This document shows positions 37,783 to 46,574 of a stretch of DNA of 64,000 nt, piece after piece (position 1 is the stretch's first letter; every line of letters begins with the position of its first letter). Below the pieces are notes generated by a model, which was given only the letters and a program-made list of their open reading frames with translations, ran no database searches and had not been told where the DNA came from. The translations under genes were made by a program, and so were the position numbers. The stretch comes from Metabacillus schmidteae (GTDB lineage Bacteria; Bacillota; Bacilli; Bacillales; Bacillaceae), in the NCBI RefSeq assembly GCF_903166545.1, contig NZ_CAESCH010000001.1, forward strand, positions 1,306,001 through 1,370,000. Direction: 5' to 3'.

Positions 37783-38784
37783 ATGATTAAAAATACGTAT
37801 CATTTATGGACAAAAGAAGAGTATAACTACCCGATTTTCGGGAATTTCATACCGAATGTTGTCTCTTATATTCACGATGAGGATGATCACAAAAGACCTG
37901 CAATGGTCGTTGTTCCTGGTGGGGGGTACAGTATGGTGTCTCCAACTGAAGGAGAACTTGTTGCTAAAGAGTTTTATCACAAAGGATACAATGCTTTTGT
38001 TATTACGTACACAACAAATCTATTAAAGAAAATACCACTAAAAATGCAACCATTAATGGACTTATCCAAGGCAGTTGCCTTTCTTCGGAAAAATGCCGAA
38101 ATGTTTAATATTATCCCAGATAAACTAACGATATGCGGATTTTCAGCGGGAGGTCATCTTTGCGGAAGTCTTGCGGTTCATTATCATGCAAAGGAGTTAA
38201 TGATCGGTAATGAATACGAGGGTATTAGCAATCGGCCAGATGCAGTAATCTTATCTTATCCGGTTATCTCTTCTGTTTCTCATTCACACAAAGATTCGTT
38301 TATAGCTCTCTTAGGAAAATATGCAACAAAAGAAGAATTGGAGTACATGTCATTAGAAAAACACGTAACTGAAAACACTCCACCGACATTTCTCTGGCAT
38401 ACAGCAACCGATGAACTTGTACCTGTAGAAAATAGTTATGTATTTGCTGAGGCTTGTAAGGCAGAAAAGGTTCCTTTTGAACTACATGTGTTCGGTAATG
38501 GAGGGCATGGTTTGTCTCTAGCGAATGAAGATTGGGCTAGCGGTAATTATGAAGGGAAGTATACTCTGCAGCAATTTTTAGAAACATTGGAGTTTTGTAT
38601 AGTGAATAGGATTGAATTGTCACCACCTTTTAATAACTTGAGAGAAATACCAGAAGGAATAAGTGTGAAAGAGGCCATTATTCAAGGAATGAGAGAATTT
38701 ACACCGCCTACTAATTCAGACGAAGGTATAGCTATTTGGCCGATTCTTGCTCATAATTGGTTGAAGAAAGTATTGAGTTTTTAA
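37783..38784 (+). CDS. Alpha/beta-hydrolase esterase (acetyl-xylan-esterase/carboxylesterase type)
   Basis: 333 residues from ATG 37783. The in-frame ATG at 37765 is not used because the ribosome site AAGGAGG (37768-37774) lies inside that extension. Oxyanion-type VVPGGGYSMVSP, nucleophile elbow GFSAGGH (Ser-121), Asp in TATDELVP and His in NGGHGLSL complete the triad. Similar enzymes deacetylate sugars or hydrolyse short acyl esters. No signal peptide. It is the last gene of the island, so it may remove acyl groups from imported glycosides before the glycosidases act. Confidence 0.87.
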   Translation: MIKNTYHLWTKEEYNYPIFGNFIPNVVSYIHDEDDHKRPAMVVVPGGGYSMVSPTEGELVAKEFYHKGYNAFVITYTTNLLKKIPLKMQPLMDLSKAVAFLRKNAEMFNIIPDKLTICGFSAGGHLCGSLAVHYHAKELMIGNEYEGISNRPDAVILSYPVISSVSHSHKDSFIALLGKYATKEELEYMSLEKHVTENTPPTFLWHTATDELVPVENSYVFAEACKAEKVPFELHVFGNGGHGLSLANEDWASGNYEGKYTLQQFLETLEFCIVNRIELSPPFNNLREIPEGISVKEAIIQGMREFTPPTNSDEGIAIWPILAHNWLKKVLSF

Positions 38785-38993
38785 TGTAATTTATTTACGT
38801 TTATCTTGTGTATTATTGTTGATTAAATATAATTTGATCACATACCCCAAATTGCACAGTATTTGCACAGACTTAATTTATTTCATTGAATTTAATTAAC
38901 TTATTTTACAATCACTAGCCAAAAACGTTGATTTATCAATACTTATTTAATGCAGTTATATTAGATTTAACTCTATTAATTCCTCACCCAATT

Positions 38994-39078
38994 TTGACAG
39001 GGTAGGGGTCGGGGGTTCGAATCCCTCTCGGATCATCAGAGTGAGAAGCTTCAGTTCCTTGTTATTAAGGGACTGAAG
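38994..39078 (+). repeat. Right 85-bp direct repeat, attachment-site copy D
   Basis: It matches 9536-9620 at 84 of 85 positions: anticodon loop to the 3' end of tRNA-Val(GAC), then ATCAGAGTGAG and the terminator hairpin (39047-39086, followed by eight T). Upstream of TTGACAG the sequence differs completely (CCTCACCCAATT), so only the 3' tRNA part is present. It marks the right edge of the island in the 38785-39388 gene-free stretch, in which I see nothing else. Confidence 0.85.
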
Positions 39079-39388
39079 TTTTTTTTGTTTTTACCTAAAC
39101 TTATTAATATTATGATTTAATACGTTCGTATTCGATGTTACATTACATGATTTACTTACATGACTATAATTATATGTATTTTTCTCCACTATCGATAAGT
39201 GTTATTAACGCGTCTTGTTGGATGATTAACTACTTGGAGGGGGTGAAAGGCCATAACATTTGTAGATTAGTTAAATTTCGTTAGGAAGGAAGCACATCTC
39301 TGTTTTCTTCCATTGACTATCAATCTAGTAAATGATTATTATTACTACAAGAGTTTATAATTTATTATCTTAAAAAGGGGGGAGACTA

Positions 39389-40210
39389 ATGAACTTGGTA
39401 ATTAATGTTTCAAACCACTTAATTGATAATGCAGAATCACTTGCGGAAGAAATCGTTAATGGTGTTTTGTTTAGCTTAAAAATAGAAATCCCTCTGTGGG
39501 AAAAAGAACAAGCAATAGAAATGTATATTAACTTTATAAATTTTTTAGGTAATTCTCTTATGATCGAGGAAGAGAAAATACCTGAACCACTTATTGAATG
39601 GAGTAAGAATAATGCAGCAAGACAAGTATCTCCCAATGGGAAAATTTCAGAGATAGTGGTTCGATACCCAACAACAAGGGAAGTTTTTACTGATATAATG
39701 ACGAAAATTAGTATTGATATTGGGCTTTTATTAGAAGATTATGCTTTCATTATTAAAAGGATAAATAATATGTTGGACATAAGCCTCAATGAAACGGTTT
39801 TTGCATTCGAACGCCTATCCGACGATTACAAGGAGGAGACGCAAAGAGAAATGGCTGAACTATCAGCACCTATTGTATTGATTAAAGAAGGTATTGCGGT
39901 TCTCCCTCTGATTGGTATTATCGATTCATATAGGGCAAATCATATTATGGAGAAAGTTGTACCAAAAATAGCTGAACTACGGATTAACTATGTAATTTGT
40001 GACTTCTCAGGTATATTGATAATTGATACAGATATAGCGCGTCATCTGCATCAAATAGGACAAATGCTTAATTTGTTAGGGATCCAAACCCTGACAACAG
40101 GTCTACGCCCTGAATTAGCAAAAACTGTAGTAAAAAGCGGAATAAAAATGTCTGAAATTACTACTTTCGCAAACGTAAAGCAAGCATTAGATAGCCTCCA
40201 TCAATACTAA
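39389..40210 (+). CDS. RsbR-type STAS-domain protein (stressosome component-like)
   Basis: 273 residues. N-terminal helical (globin-like RsbR_N) half and a C-terminal STAS domain (about 160-270) with CDFSGILIIDTDIARHL and GLRPELAKTVVKSGI, the conserved RsbR features; the Thr in DTD aligns with a phosphorylated threonine of RsbR. Such paralogues form the stressosome that senses stress and releases RsbT to switch on sigma-B. AAAGGGGGGAG precedes the ATG. No other rsb genes are close by. It begins the core-like region right of the island. Confidence 0.87.
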   Translation: MNLVINVSNHLIDNAESLAEEIVNGVLFSLKIEIPLWEKEQAIEMYINFINFLGNSLMIEEEKIPEPLIEWSKNNAARQVSPNGKISEIVVRYPTTREVFTDIMTKISIDIGLLLEDYAFIIKRINNMLDISLNETVFAFERLSDDYKEETQREMAELSAPIVLIKEGIAVLPLIGIIDSYRANHIMEKVVPKIAELRINYVICDFSGILIIDTDIARHLHQIGQMLNLLGIQTLTTGLRPELAKTVVKSGIKMSEITTFANVKQALDSLHQY

Positions 40211-40284
40211 GTAGTACATAGGTTGGGGAAAATTACATTTTTTATTTTAAATGGTAATAACTTGTTTGAAAACACAAAAATTAG

Positions 40285-40313
40285 TTGACAAAACACTATA
40301 ATATGAATATAGT
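40285..40313 (+). promoter_or_regulatory. Sigma-A-type promoter for the Mn riboswitch transcript
   Basis: TTGACA (40285-40290), 17-nt spacer, TATAGT (40308-40313). Start would be near 40320, just before the riboswitch. Confidence 0.6.
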
Positions 40314-40332
40314 CTGATTAATATTAATAGTT

Positions 40333-40450
40333 CTCCTAAAGGGGAGTAGCTTTTACAGCAAAGTCGTCATTTCGGAAATTTTTTATTTCTCGGCTTTGTT
40401 GGCAACGATCCCTTGTTAGAAAGACCTTTACCAATTGGTAGAGGTCTTTT
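40333..40450 (+). ncRNA. yybP-ykoY manganese riboswitch
   Basis: CTAAAGGGGAGTAGC (40336-40350), GTCGTCATTTC (40373 region) and GGCAACGATCCCTTGTTAGAAAG are the conserved blocks of the yybP-ykoY class, which senses Mn2+ and controls TerC-type Mn exporters. TAAAGG near the 5' end can pair with CCTTTA at 40425-40430 (P1); the same CCTTTACC forms the 5' arm of the terminator, so Mn binding would favour P1 and read-through. It precedes a broken terC copy. Confidence 0.85.
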
Positions 40451-40493
40451 ATTGTTTGAAAAGCCTTTACCGATACTGGTAGAGGTTTTTTTT
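40421..40493 (+). terminator. Tandem terminators of the riboswitch expression platform
   Basis: First hairpin: AAGACCTTTACC / GGTAGAGGTCTT with AATT loop, then TTTATT (40421-40452). Second hairpin: AAGCCTTTACC / GGTAGAGG with a GATACT loop, then eight T (40461-40493). Both share CCTTTACC, as if the platform had been duplicated. Confidence 0.75.
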
Positions 40494-40651
40494 ATGGAGA
40501 CGAAAAAGATTTTATTAAAAATAACTATACAAAAGGAGTGTGCTAAGGTTAAACAATTAGTTTAAGACTTTGATCGTTTGGAAAAGGTTTTATAGAAAAA
40601 TGCATGTCTATATATAGAATGTATAATTTAAAGGTTTAAAGGAAAAGTAAA

Positions 40652-41426
40652 TTGGAACTTTCAATTTTAATGGAGTACGGTTGGGTATTGATCTTATTAG
40701 TTGCGCTGGAAGGCTTGTTAGCAGCAGATAACGCCCTTGTTTTAGCAATCATGGTTATAGCATCTCCCAGAGGAAGAAAGAAAAAGGGCCCTCTTTTACG
40801 GCCTCACAGGTGCTTTTGTATTTCGTTTCGGTTCATTATTTGCTATTTCGTTCCTAGTAGATGTATGGCAGGTGCAAGCGATAGGTGCTCTATACCTGTT
40901 ATATATTGCTATAAATCATATTGTAAGGAAGCTTGTATTTAGAAAGAAAGATGAAAAAAATAATGAAGAAGAGAAAAGAGGAAAATCTGGTTTTTGGGGA
41001 ACTGTCTTCAAAGTCGAATTAGCTGACATTGCATTTGCAGTTGACTCCATTTTAGCTGCAGTAGCTTTAGCTATGACACTCCCAAACACAAATCTCCCAC
41101 AAACTGGTGGAATGGATGGCGGTAAATTCCTTGTCATTTTTGCTGGTGGAATTATGGGCTTAATTATTATGCGTTTTGCCGCAAACTTTTTTGTGAAGTT
41201 ACTTCATTAAAGGCCAGGCCTAGAAATTGCGGCTTTTGCAATTGTCGGATGGGTTGGAGTGATGCTGGCTGTGTTAACATTAGGACATCCTGATGTTGGC
41301 GTACTTTCTTATGAATTTGCACACTCCACTGAATGGAAACTCTTCTTCTATACTGTATTAATTGGAATTGCTGTTGCAGGTTGGTTCTTAACGAAAGAAA
41401 ACAAAGAAGAAAGGGAAACTGTATAG
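40652..41426 (+). pseudogene. Broken terC-family gene downstream of the Mn riboswitch
   Basis: The three frames together match the intact TerC at 43410-44183. The first (from 40652) gives MEYGWVLILLVALEGLLAADNALVLAIMV and then leaves the family frame near 40765; the second (to 41210) resumes with VDVWQVQAIGALYLL and covers the middle; TAA at 41208-41210 replaces a Lys codon in the HKKPG segment, after which RPGLEIAAFAIVGWVGV continues in frame to TAG 41424-41426. At least one frameshift and one nonsense change make it non-functional unless recoded. TerC family proteins export Mn2+. Confidence 0.8.
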
Positions 41427-41771
41427 GTGTATTTAATTGAATAATCAGCTACTATCATTAATTTTCCATTATCTTCTAAAGAGTATATAAAGACAGTAGG
41501 TGTTTTCAGACACCAGAAATTTAAATTTTTTGAAAATGAATTTTCAAGATCACTAGCAAATGAGCATATTCATACAAACAAGTGAAATAGGCTTATCTCG
41601 TTCTAGAATTATTGGGAAATTATCGACTTAATGTTTGGGTATTTTTCATATACACCTTTCAAAGTTTAGAAGTTATGACTGGTAAGGATACCAAAGTTCT
41701 TAATTTGGTATAATGCATATTAGGTGCAACCTAAATATTTCAAAATCAATATAAGGAACGGTGGAGATTTT
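41427..41771. other. Intergenic region before the CNNM-type gene
   Basis: 345 bp without a supported gene or terminator. It contains the GGTGGAG ribosome site of the next gene and nothing else recognisable. Confidence 0.4.
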
Positions 41772-43091
41772 TTGGAAAGTAGCATATTGGTTTCCATTAT
41801 TATTGTTTTAATCCTCATTATAGCAAATGGTGTATTTGCAATGACCGAAATTTCAATAGTCACCTCCAAAAAGAACAGGCTTGAAAAGCTTAAAGCAGAA
41901 GGTGACTCACGGGCAGGTTACGCTTTAAAATTAGCCGAAAATCCGAATCAATTATTGTCAACTATTCAAATTGGTATTACTCTAATTGGTGTTATTACGG
42001 GAGCATTTGGCGGTGCTACAATAGCTGGGCAGTTAGCAGTTTATGTTGAAAAAGTTGATCTCCTTGCGCCTTTTAGTCACGAGTTGAGTTTTGCGGTAGT
42101 TGTTGGGATTTCCACGTATCTATCATTAATTATAGGTGAGTTAGTTCCAAAAAGGATTGGCATGGGTAATCCTGAGAAAGTTGCTTGTATAGTTGCTAAG
42201 CCAATGTTTTATTTCTCTAAAATTGGAAGACCACTTATTTGGTTTTTAAGTAAATCTACAGAAGTAGTACTGAAATTACTAAGAATCAAACCAAACGATG
42301 ATCCTGAAGTGACAGAAGAAGAAATTACACAATTAATTGAACAAGGTGTTTATAGTGGAGTACTAGAAGAAATAGAGCAGGATATGGTTGAGCAAATTTT
42401 TGATTTGGGAGATAAATATTTGGGTAACATCCTAACTCCACGAACAAAAATTGTTTGGCTCGATTTAGAAGATTCGTTTGAAGAAAATATAAAGATAATG
42501 ACAGAAAGTCCTTATTCGAAATTTCCTGTTGGAATAGGCAGCTTGGATAATTTTAGGGGAATAATCTATACTAAAGATGTTTTTTCAAAAGTAATGCTTG
42601 GGAAAGATTTTATATTAGAAGAGTGTATTGAAAAAGCCCTTGTACTACCAGAATCAATGAAAGTATTTCAATCACTAGAAACTTTAAAAAAGTCTGGTCA
42701 GCATCTGGTAATGGTCATAGACGAATATGGTGGAATTGAAGGATTGGTCACTTTACATGATATTGTAGAAAATATAGTTGGTGACATGCCTGAAGTAGAT
42801 GAAGCAGAACCTCAAATTATTGAAAGAGATAAAACAACCTGGTTAGCTGATGGATTTGTTTCATTTGATGCTTTTATAAGGTATTTTGATTTAAAGGATG
42901 TATCAATCAATTTGAATAATAAGACCTTTCATACATTAGGGGGGTTCATTACAAATCAAATTGGGGATATACCTAAAGTCAATGATTTTGTAGAAGTCAA
43001 GGATTTAAAACTAGAAGTAGTAGACATGGATCAATTTAGAGTAGACAAAATTTTGATTTCAAGGGTCGAAAAGAAAGAAGAGTTAGTATAA
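41772..43091 (+). CDS. CNNM/CorC-HlyC (hemolysin family) transporter with CBS domains
   Basis: 439 residues from TTG 41772, chosen because GGTGGAG is 5-6 nt upstream; the ATG at 41724 has no ribosome site. DUF21/CNNM membrane domain (about 1-190, with the acidic ANGVFAMTEISIVTSKK), two CBS modules (about 205-325, VMVIDEYGGIEGLVTLHDIVE) and a C-terminal CorC_HlyC domain (about 345-430). Relatives handle Mg2+, Co2+ or other divalent cations. It lies next to two terC genes and a Mn riboswitch, hinting at a joint role in metal homeostasis. Confidence 0.88.
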   Translation: MESSILVSIIIVLILIIANGVFAMTEISIVTSKKNRLEKLKAEGDSRAGYALKLAENPNQLLSTIQIGITLIGVITGAFGGATIAGQLAVYVEKVDLLAPFSHELSFAVVVGISTYLSLIIGELVPKRIGMGNPEKVACIVAKPMFYFSKIGRPLIWFLSKSTEVVLKLLRIKPNDDPEVTEEEITQLIEQGVYSGVLEEIEQDMVEQIFDLGDKYLGNILTPRTKIVWLDLEDSFEENIKIMTESPYSKFPVGIGSLDNFRGIIYTKDVFSKVMLGKDFILEECIEKALVLPESMKVFQSLETLKKSGQHLVMVIDEYGGIEGLVTLHDIVENIVGDMPEVDEAEPQIIERDKTTWLADGFVSFDAFIRYFDLKDVSINLNNKTFHTLGGFITNQIGDIPKVNDFVEVKDLKLEVVDMDQFRVDKILISRVEKKEELV

Positions 43092-43361
43092 TAATTCTTA
43101 TATACATGGCCATTAATATTAGCCGATATTGGGAGACAAACCTATTTAGTTTACCAAAAGGTATTTATATAAATAATGGAATCGATCTCTTTTTTAAAAA
43201 ATATATCGATTTAGTTGTAAAATTAATCGAAATATCTATGAGAAAATGTAAGAATTATAACTTCTTTCCTATTTTCATCTTCCAAAACCGCGTGTGTTCA
43301 TAGAACAAATTGCTTTTAATAGGGAAATCTTAAGAAGCTCGAAAGGAAATATTGATAACCT

Positions 43362-43397
43362 AAAGCAAAGGTCATTCTAATAAATGATCTTTGCTTT
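43362..43397. terminator. Bidirectional terminator between CNNM-type and terC genes
   Basis: AAAGCAAAGGTCATT and AATGATCTTTGCTTT form a 15-bp perfect stem with a 6-nt loop. The 43092-43361 stretch before it holds no supported gene. Confidence 0.8.
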
Positions 43398-43409
43398 GGT
43401 TAAATGTTT

Positions 43410-44183
43410 TTATGTCAGTGTCTCTTCATCAACTTTCTTTTCCCTCGAAAGAAACCAGCCTAGGACAGCAATCAGTAATAAAACAGACCAAAATGTTATT
43501 TTCCAACCAGCAGATTTTGCAAATCCTTGTGGTAAATATGCTAAGTCTGGGTGAGATAAAGTATAAACAGCTAGTTTAACACCAACCCAACCTACAATAA
43601 GAAAAGCGGCAGTTTCAAGACCAGGCTTTTTGTGAAGAATACCGACAAAGAAGTTAGCAGCAAATCTCATAATAACGAGTCCGATGATTCCTCCTGCTAA
43701 TATCACCAAAAATTGTCCACCATCTAAGCCACCAATTTGAGGTAATGGAGTTTCTGGTAATACAACAGCAAAGGCTACCGCAGCGAGAATAGCATCTACT
43801 GCAAATGCTAAATCAGCTAATTCTACCTTTAGTACTGTTGTCCAAAATCCAGAGCCTTGTTTTTCATCTCCTATTTTCTTGTTTTCTCCTTTTCTTAGCA
43901 CAAACTTTTTAAATATGTGGTTAAAAGATAAAAGCAATAAATATAAGGCACCAATCGCTTGAACCTGCCATACATCTACTAAGAATGAAATAATGAATAG
44001 CGATCCAAATCTAAATACAAATGCTCCAGCTAGTCCATAAAATAATGCTTTCTTTCTCTTATCTTCAGGTAAATGTTTAACCATTATGGCAATAACTAAT
44101 GCGTTATCAGCTGCCAAGATTCCTTCTAAACCAATTAAGACGATTAAAACCCAAAGGTATTCTAAAATGAGGGCTATATCCAT
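43410..44183 (-). CDS. TerC-family membrane protein (putative Mn exporter)
   Basis: 257 residues with about seven hydrophobic segments. The two acidic motifs EGILAADNALVIAIMV (residues 20-35) and ELADLAFAVDAILAAVA (about 115-131) are diagnostic of TerC. It matches the broken copy at 40652-41426 along its whole length, so the window holds an intact and a dead paralogue in opposite orientation. AAGGAG precedes the ATG. I see no riboswitch in its 5' region. TerC proteins export Mn2+ and help metallate secreted enzymes. Confidence 0.92.
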   Translation of the reverse strand: MDIALILEYLWVLIVLIGLEGILAADNALVIAIMVKHLPEDKRKKALFYGLAGAFVFRFGSLFIISFLVDVWQVQAIGALYLLLLSFNHIFKKFVLRKGENKKIGDEKQGSGFWTTVLKVELADLAFAVDAILAAVAFAVVLPETPLPQIGGLDGGQFLVILAGGIIGLVIMRFAANFFVGILHKKPGLETAAFLIVGWVGVKLAVYTLSHPDLAYLPQGFAKSAGWKITFWSVLLLIAVLGWFLSREKKVDEETLT

Positions 44184-44419
44184 AAATCTTCTCCTTTACA
44201 ACTATGTTAATCATACTTTGGCTAATAGAAGGACTTTATATTCGATTTCATGGTAAAGTCTTTAAAATAAAGTTAGATTTTTATTTTTTTAAAACGTGCA
44301 TATGAACTGTTTCAAAATTAAAAAACACTTACCCTATAGTAAGTTTTCCACACATAATCAGTCTACCGGCTATATCGACATGAATTTGCCATTGTGATAG
44401 AAGTGGAATAATTATGTTT

Positions 44420-44968
44420 TTACCTCTTCAAAGAAACAATGGTAAGTACTAAGGAGCGAACCCCAATTCCAACTACTATATAATACAAAAATGAATAAAG
44501 GTAATTCCACTTAATGTAATAGACTAAATGAATCCACTCACAAAAAGGCTCTCCTATAAAAGCGTAGATTAAAGCCATAATCAATAGGGCGATGGAGTAG
44601 GTTTTCCATGTTCTAAAATAATTGAATAATAACATAAAAGCAATAGGGACCATTGAAACATCAAATGGAAAGGCCCGAGGAATAACCGGTAAAAATTCAA
44701 TAGGATATTCCCAAAAACTAAATTGTAAACCAACAGTATCTAATAATATGGTGATGATGATAATAATTGAACCATAAAGATATGATTCCACAAGCAAATC
44801 TCTTTTAGCAAGCTTAAGCCATATAAACCAAGGGACAACTAAAAAAATCAGTAAAATCCACCATTCCCATGATAAAAACTCGTTTTCTAACCACCCTCTA
44901 ACATCTAAACGATAAATTTGGTCTTCTAATAAACGTATTTTATCCATGTTTTCAAAGCGCGCATCCAC
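44420..44968 (-). CDS. CBO0543-family membrane protein
   Basis: 182 residues with five hydrophobic segments after a charged N terminus that ends WEWWILLIFLVVPW. The motif DTVGLQFSFWEYP and RAFPFDVSMVPIAFMLLF match the pattern of the CBO0543 family found in spore-formers, function unknown. A paralogue lies at 49287-49856. Single gene on its strand. Confidence 0.75.
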   Translation of the reverse strand: MDARFENMDKIRLLEDQIYRLDVRGWLENEFLSWEWWILLIFLVVPWFIWLKLAKRDLLVESYLYGSIIIIITILLDTVGLQFSFWEYPIEFLPVIPRAFPFDVSMVPIAFMLLFNYFRTWKTYSIALLIMALIYAFIGEPFCEWIHLVYYIKWNYLYSFLYYIVVGIGVRSLVLTIVSLKR

Positions 44969-45308
44969 TTACATCACCTACTATGACTTTATGATATGTT
45001 TATAATAACCATAATGGGAAGGTATATTCGCAAAAATGAAACTTCAATTCTTGCAGAATAGTAATAGCTTATAGTTGTTCTAAATAGGTTCTTTTTTCCG
45101 ATAGACAAGAGTATTAAATTGAGTTTATTATATATAATGTTTTACCAATACCTCTAAGATGGACTTCGTTTTATTTATTACCTAAAAATGCCTCACCATT
45201 CCCAAAAAATCCTGGGTCAATTTTATTAAAACCTTAGTGGAATGACCGGATGTAAAAAATCCCCTATTAATATCCTTAAAAATAATCTGTAAGTACTGGA
45301 GAGATAGC
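44969..45308. other. Intergenic region
   Basis: 340 bp between divergent genes. No gene, RNA or clear operator seen. Confidence 0.4.
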
Positions 45309-46049
45309 GTGAATAAATTTGGTTATGTTAAACAATTAGATGCATCTAATACAGGAATGGTTTATAAGTTTACAAAAAAAGAGGATGCTTTTATTCATAC
45401 GTTGTGTGTAGGGGAGTTACTTTTTCATTTAGGTTTTACACAAGGTGATATTGTAGGGAAAACATTACATGATTTCTACCCAGAGGATTATGCCAAAATT
45501 AAACATCAATACTATTTGGAAGCATGGAAGGGTAATTTTGTTCAGTATGAAACCGAGATTAATGGGGTTTATCAAGTGGCCTCTCTAAGACCAGAAAAGA
45601 AAAATGGGAAAGTTGTTGAAGTGGTAGGATCGTGTATTGACGTTACAAAACATACTAAAAAGCAAAGTGCTGATCATGAATTAAAGACTTCTTTTATAAA
45701 TAGCAATAAAGAAAAAAACAAAATAAAAAGTAATTTAATTATAAAACATTACAATAATATTGTTTTTATCCCATTAGTAGAGATCATCATTATTGAAAAA
45801 AGGGATAGAAAATCTATTATCCATACAATAAATAAACAATATGAATCTTATGAAAGTCTTACAAGCTTGTGTCAACAACTTGATAAAAGGTTTATAGAAT
45901 GTCACAGGTCATATATCATTAATATGGATTATTTAGAAATGATTGAGTCCAAAGGTCAAAGCTATATTGGAAGGTTTAGCAATTATACAAAACCGGTAAA
46001 AATCTCAAAAAATAAGATACTTCTTATACAAACATATAAATCCTTATAA
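45309..46049 (+). CDS. PAS-LytTR DNA-binding regulator
   Basis: 246 residues from GTG, with GGAGAGA upstream. Residues about 15-115 form a PAS-like fold (FTQGDIVGKTLHDFYPEDYAKI, then EVVGSCIDVT). Residues about 140-245 form a LytTR domain: VFIPLVEIIIIEKRDRKSIIHT, RFIECHRSYIINMDYLEMIE, as in LytTR proteins that lack a receiver. It probably senses a ligand or redox state and binds DNA directly. Targets unknown. Confidence 0.82.
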   Translation: MNKFGYVKQLDASNTGMVYKFTKKEDAFIHTLCVGELLFHLGFTQGDIVGKTLHDFYPEDYAKIKHQYYLEAWKGNFVQYETEINGVYQVASLRPEKKNGKVVEVVGSCIDVTKHTKKQSADHELKTSFINSNKEKNKIKSNLIIKHYNNIVFIPLVEIIIIEKRDRKSIIHTINKQYESYESLTSLCQQLDKRFIECHRSYIINMDYLEMIESKGQSYIGRFSNYTKPVKISKNKILLIQTYKSL

Positions 46050-46305
46050 AAAACTTAGTAAATGATACTGAGTTTTTTATTTTATGCAATTTTTGTTCCA
46101 ATTTATAAGATTCATGATTAAAACCCTATGAATTTGTATTGAATGATAAAGATCTATGTCTGAAAGGAGTTAGACAACAGTTTAAAAACTCCATAAGATA
46201 CATAAAGTGGATTATTGTTTTCGTTATCTATAGGTGATAAACGAACATATTCTTTCACATTAATAAGATCTAGGATCGAATATTACTACTGAAAGGTTTG
46301 AAAAT

Positions 46306-46467
46306 ATGAAGCAAAGAAGTTATAAGCATTGGACAAAACTTGAGGAAAGAAAACTTATTGAGCTTAGGGAGAATAAGGGACTTAAATATAATAAGATCGC
46401 AGAATTAATGAATAGATCTCCACTATCTGTTGAAAAACACTATAGAAAGGTTAAAGCAATCTCATAA
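46306..46467 (+). CDS. 53-residue SANT/Myb-like helix-turn-helix protein
   Basis: MKQRSYKHWTKLEERK then LIELRENKGLKYNKIAELMNRS and SVEKHYRKVKAI: three predicted helices with the spaced Trp and the IAELMNRSPLSVEKHYRK recognition helix of SANT/Myb-type domains. A GAAAGG site lies 9-10 nt upstream of the ATG. It is too short for most gene lists. Probably a small DNA-binding protein; role unknown. Confidence 0.6.
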   Translation: MKQRSYKHWTKLEERKLIELRENKGLKYNKIAELMNRSPLSVEKHYRKVKAIS

Positions 46468-46530
46468 TAGTTTACAAATAGATAGAAATCCAAATTCATT
46501 TGTTGGAGAAATGGAGAATTTATATTGATA

Positions 46531-46570
46531 GTAGAGGAACTATTTTCTTTAATAAAAATAGTTCCTCTAC
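46531..46570 (-). terminator. Terminator of the yraGF-adhB-yraED operon
   Basis: GTAGAGGAACTATTTT and AAAATAGTTCCTCTAC form a 16-bp stem; it lies immediately 3' of yraD on the minus strand. Confidence 0.8.
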
Positions 46571-46574
46571 TAGG

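Larger units (their letters stand above)
9536..39078. mobile_element. Genomic island bounded by tRNA-Val direct repeats
   Basis: A 29.5-kb segment lies between two direct 85-bp copies of a tRNA 3' end with terminator. It contains the sugar/glycoside locus and two further degenerate copies of the same repeat (12.7 and 13.0 kb). No integrase, relaxase or intact tRNA-Val is visible in the window, so the element is probably immobile now, or a segment of a larger accreted region whose intact tRNA lies left of the BREX genes. Confidence 0.6.

Noticed and set aside
43106..43303. 65-codon ORF after the CNNM-type gene
   Set aside because: No clear Shine-Dalgarno and no family; its composition looks like untranslated AT-rich DNA.
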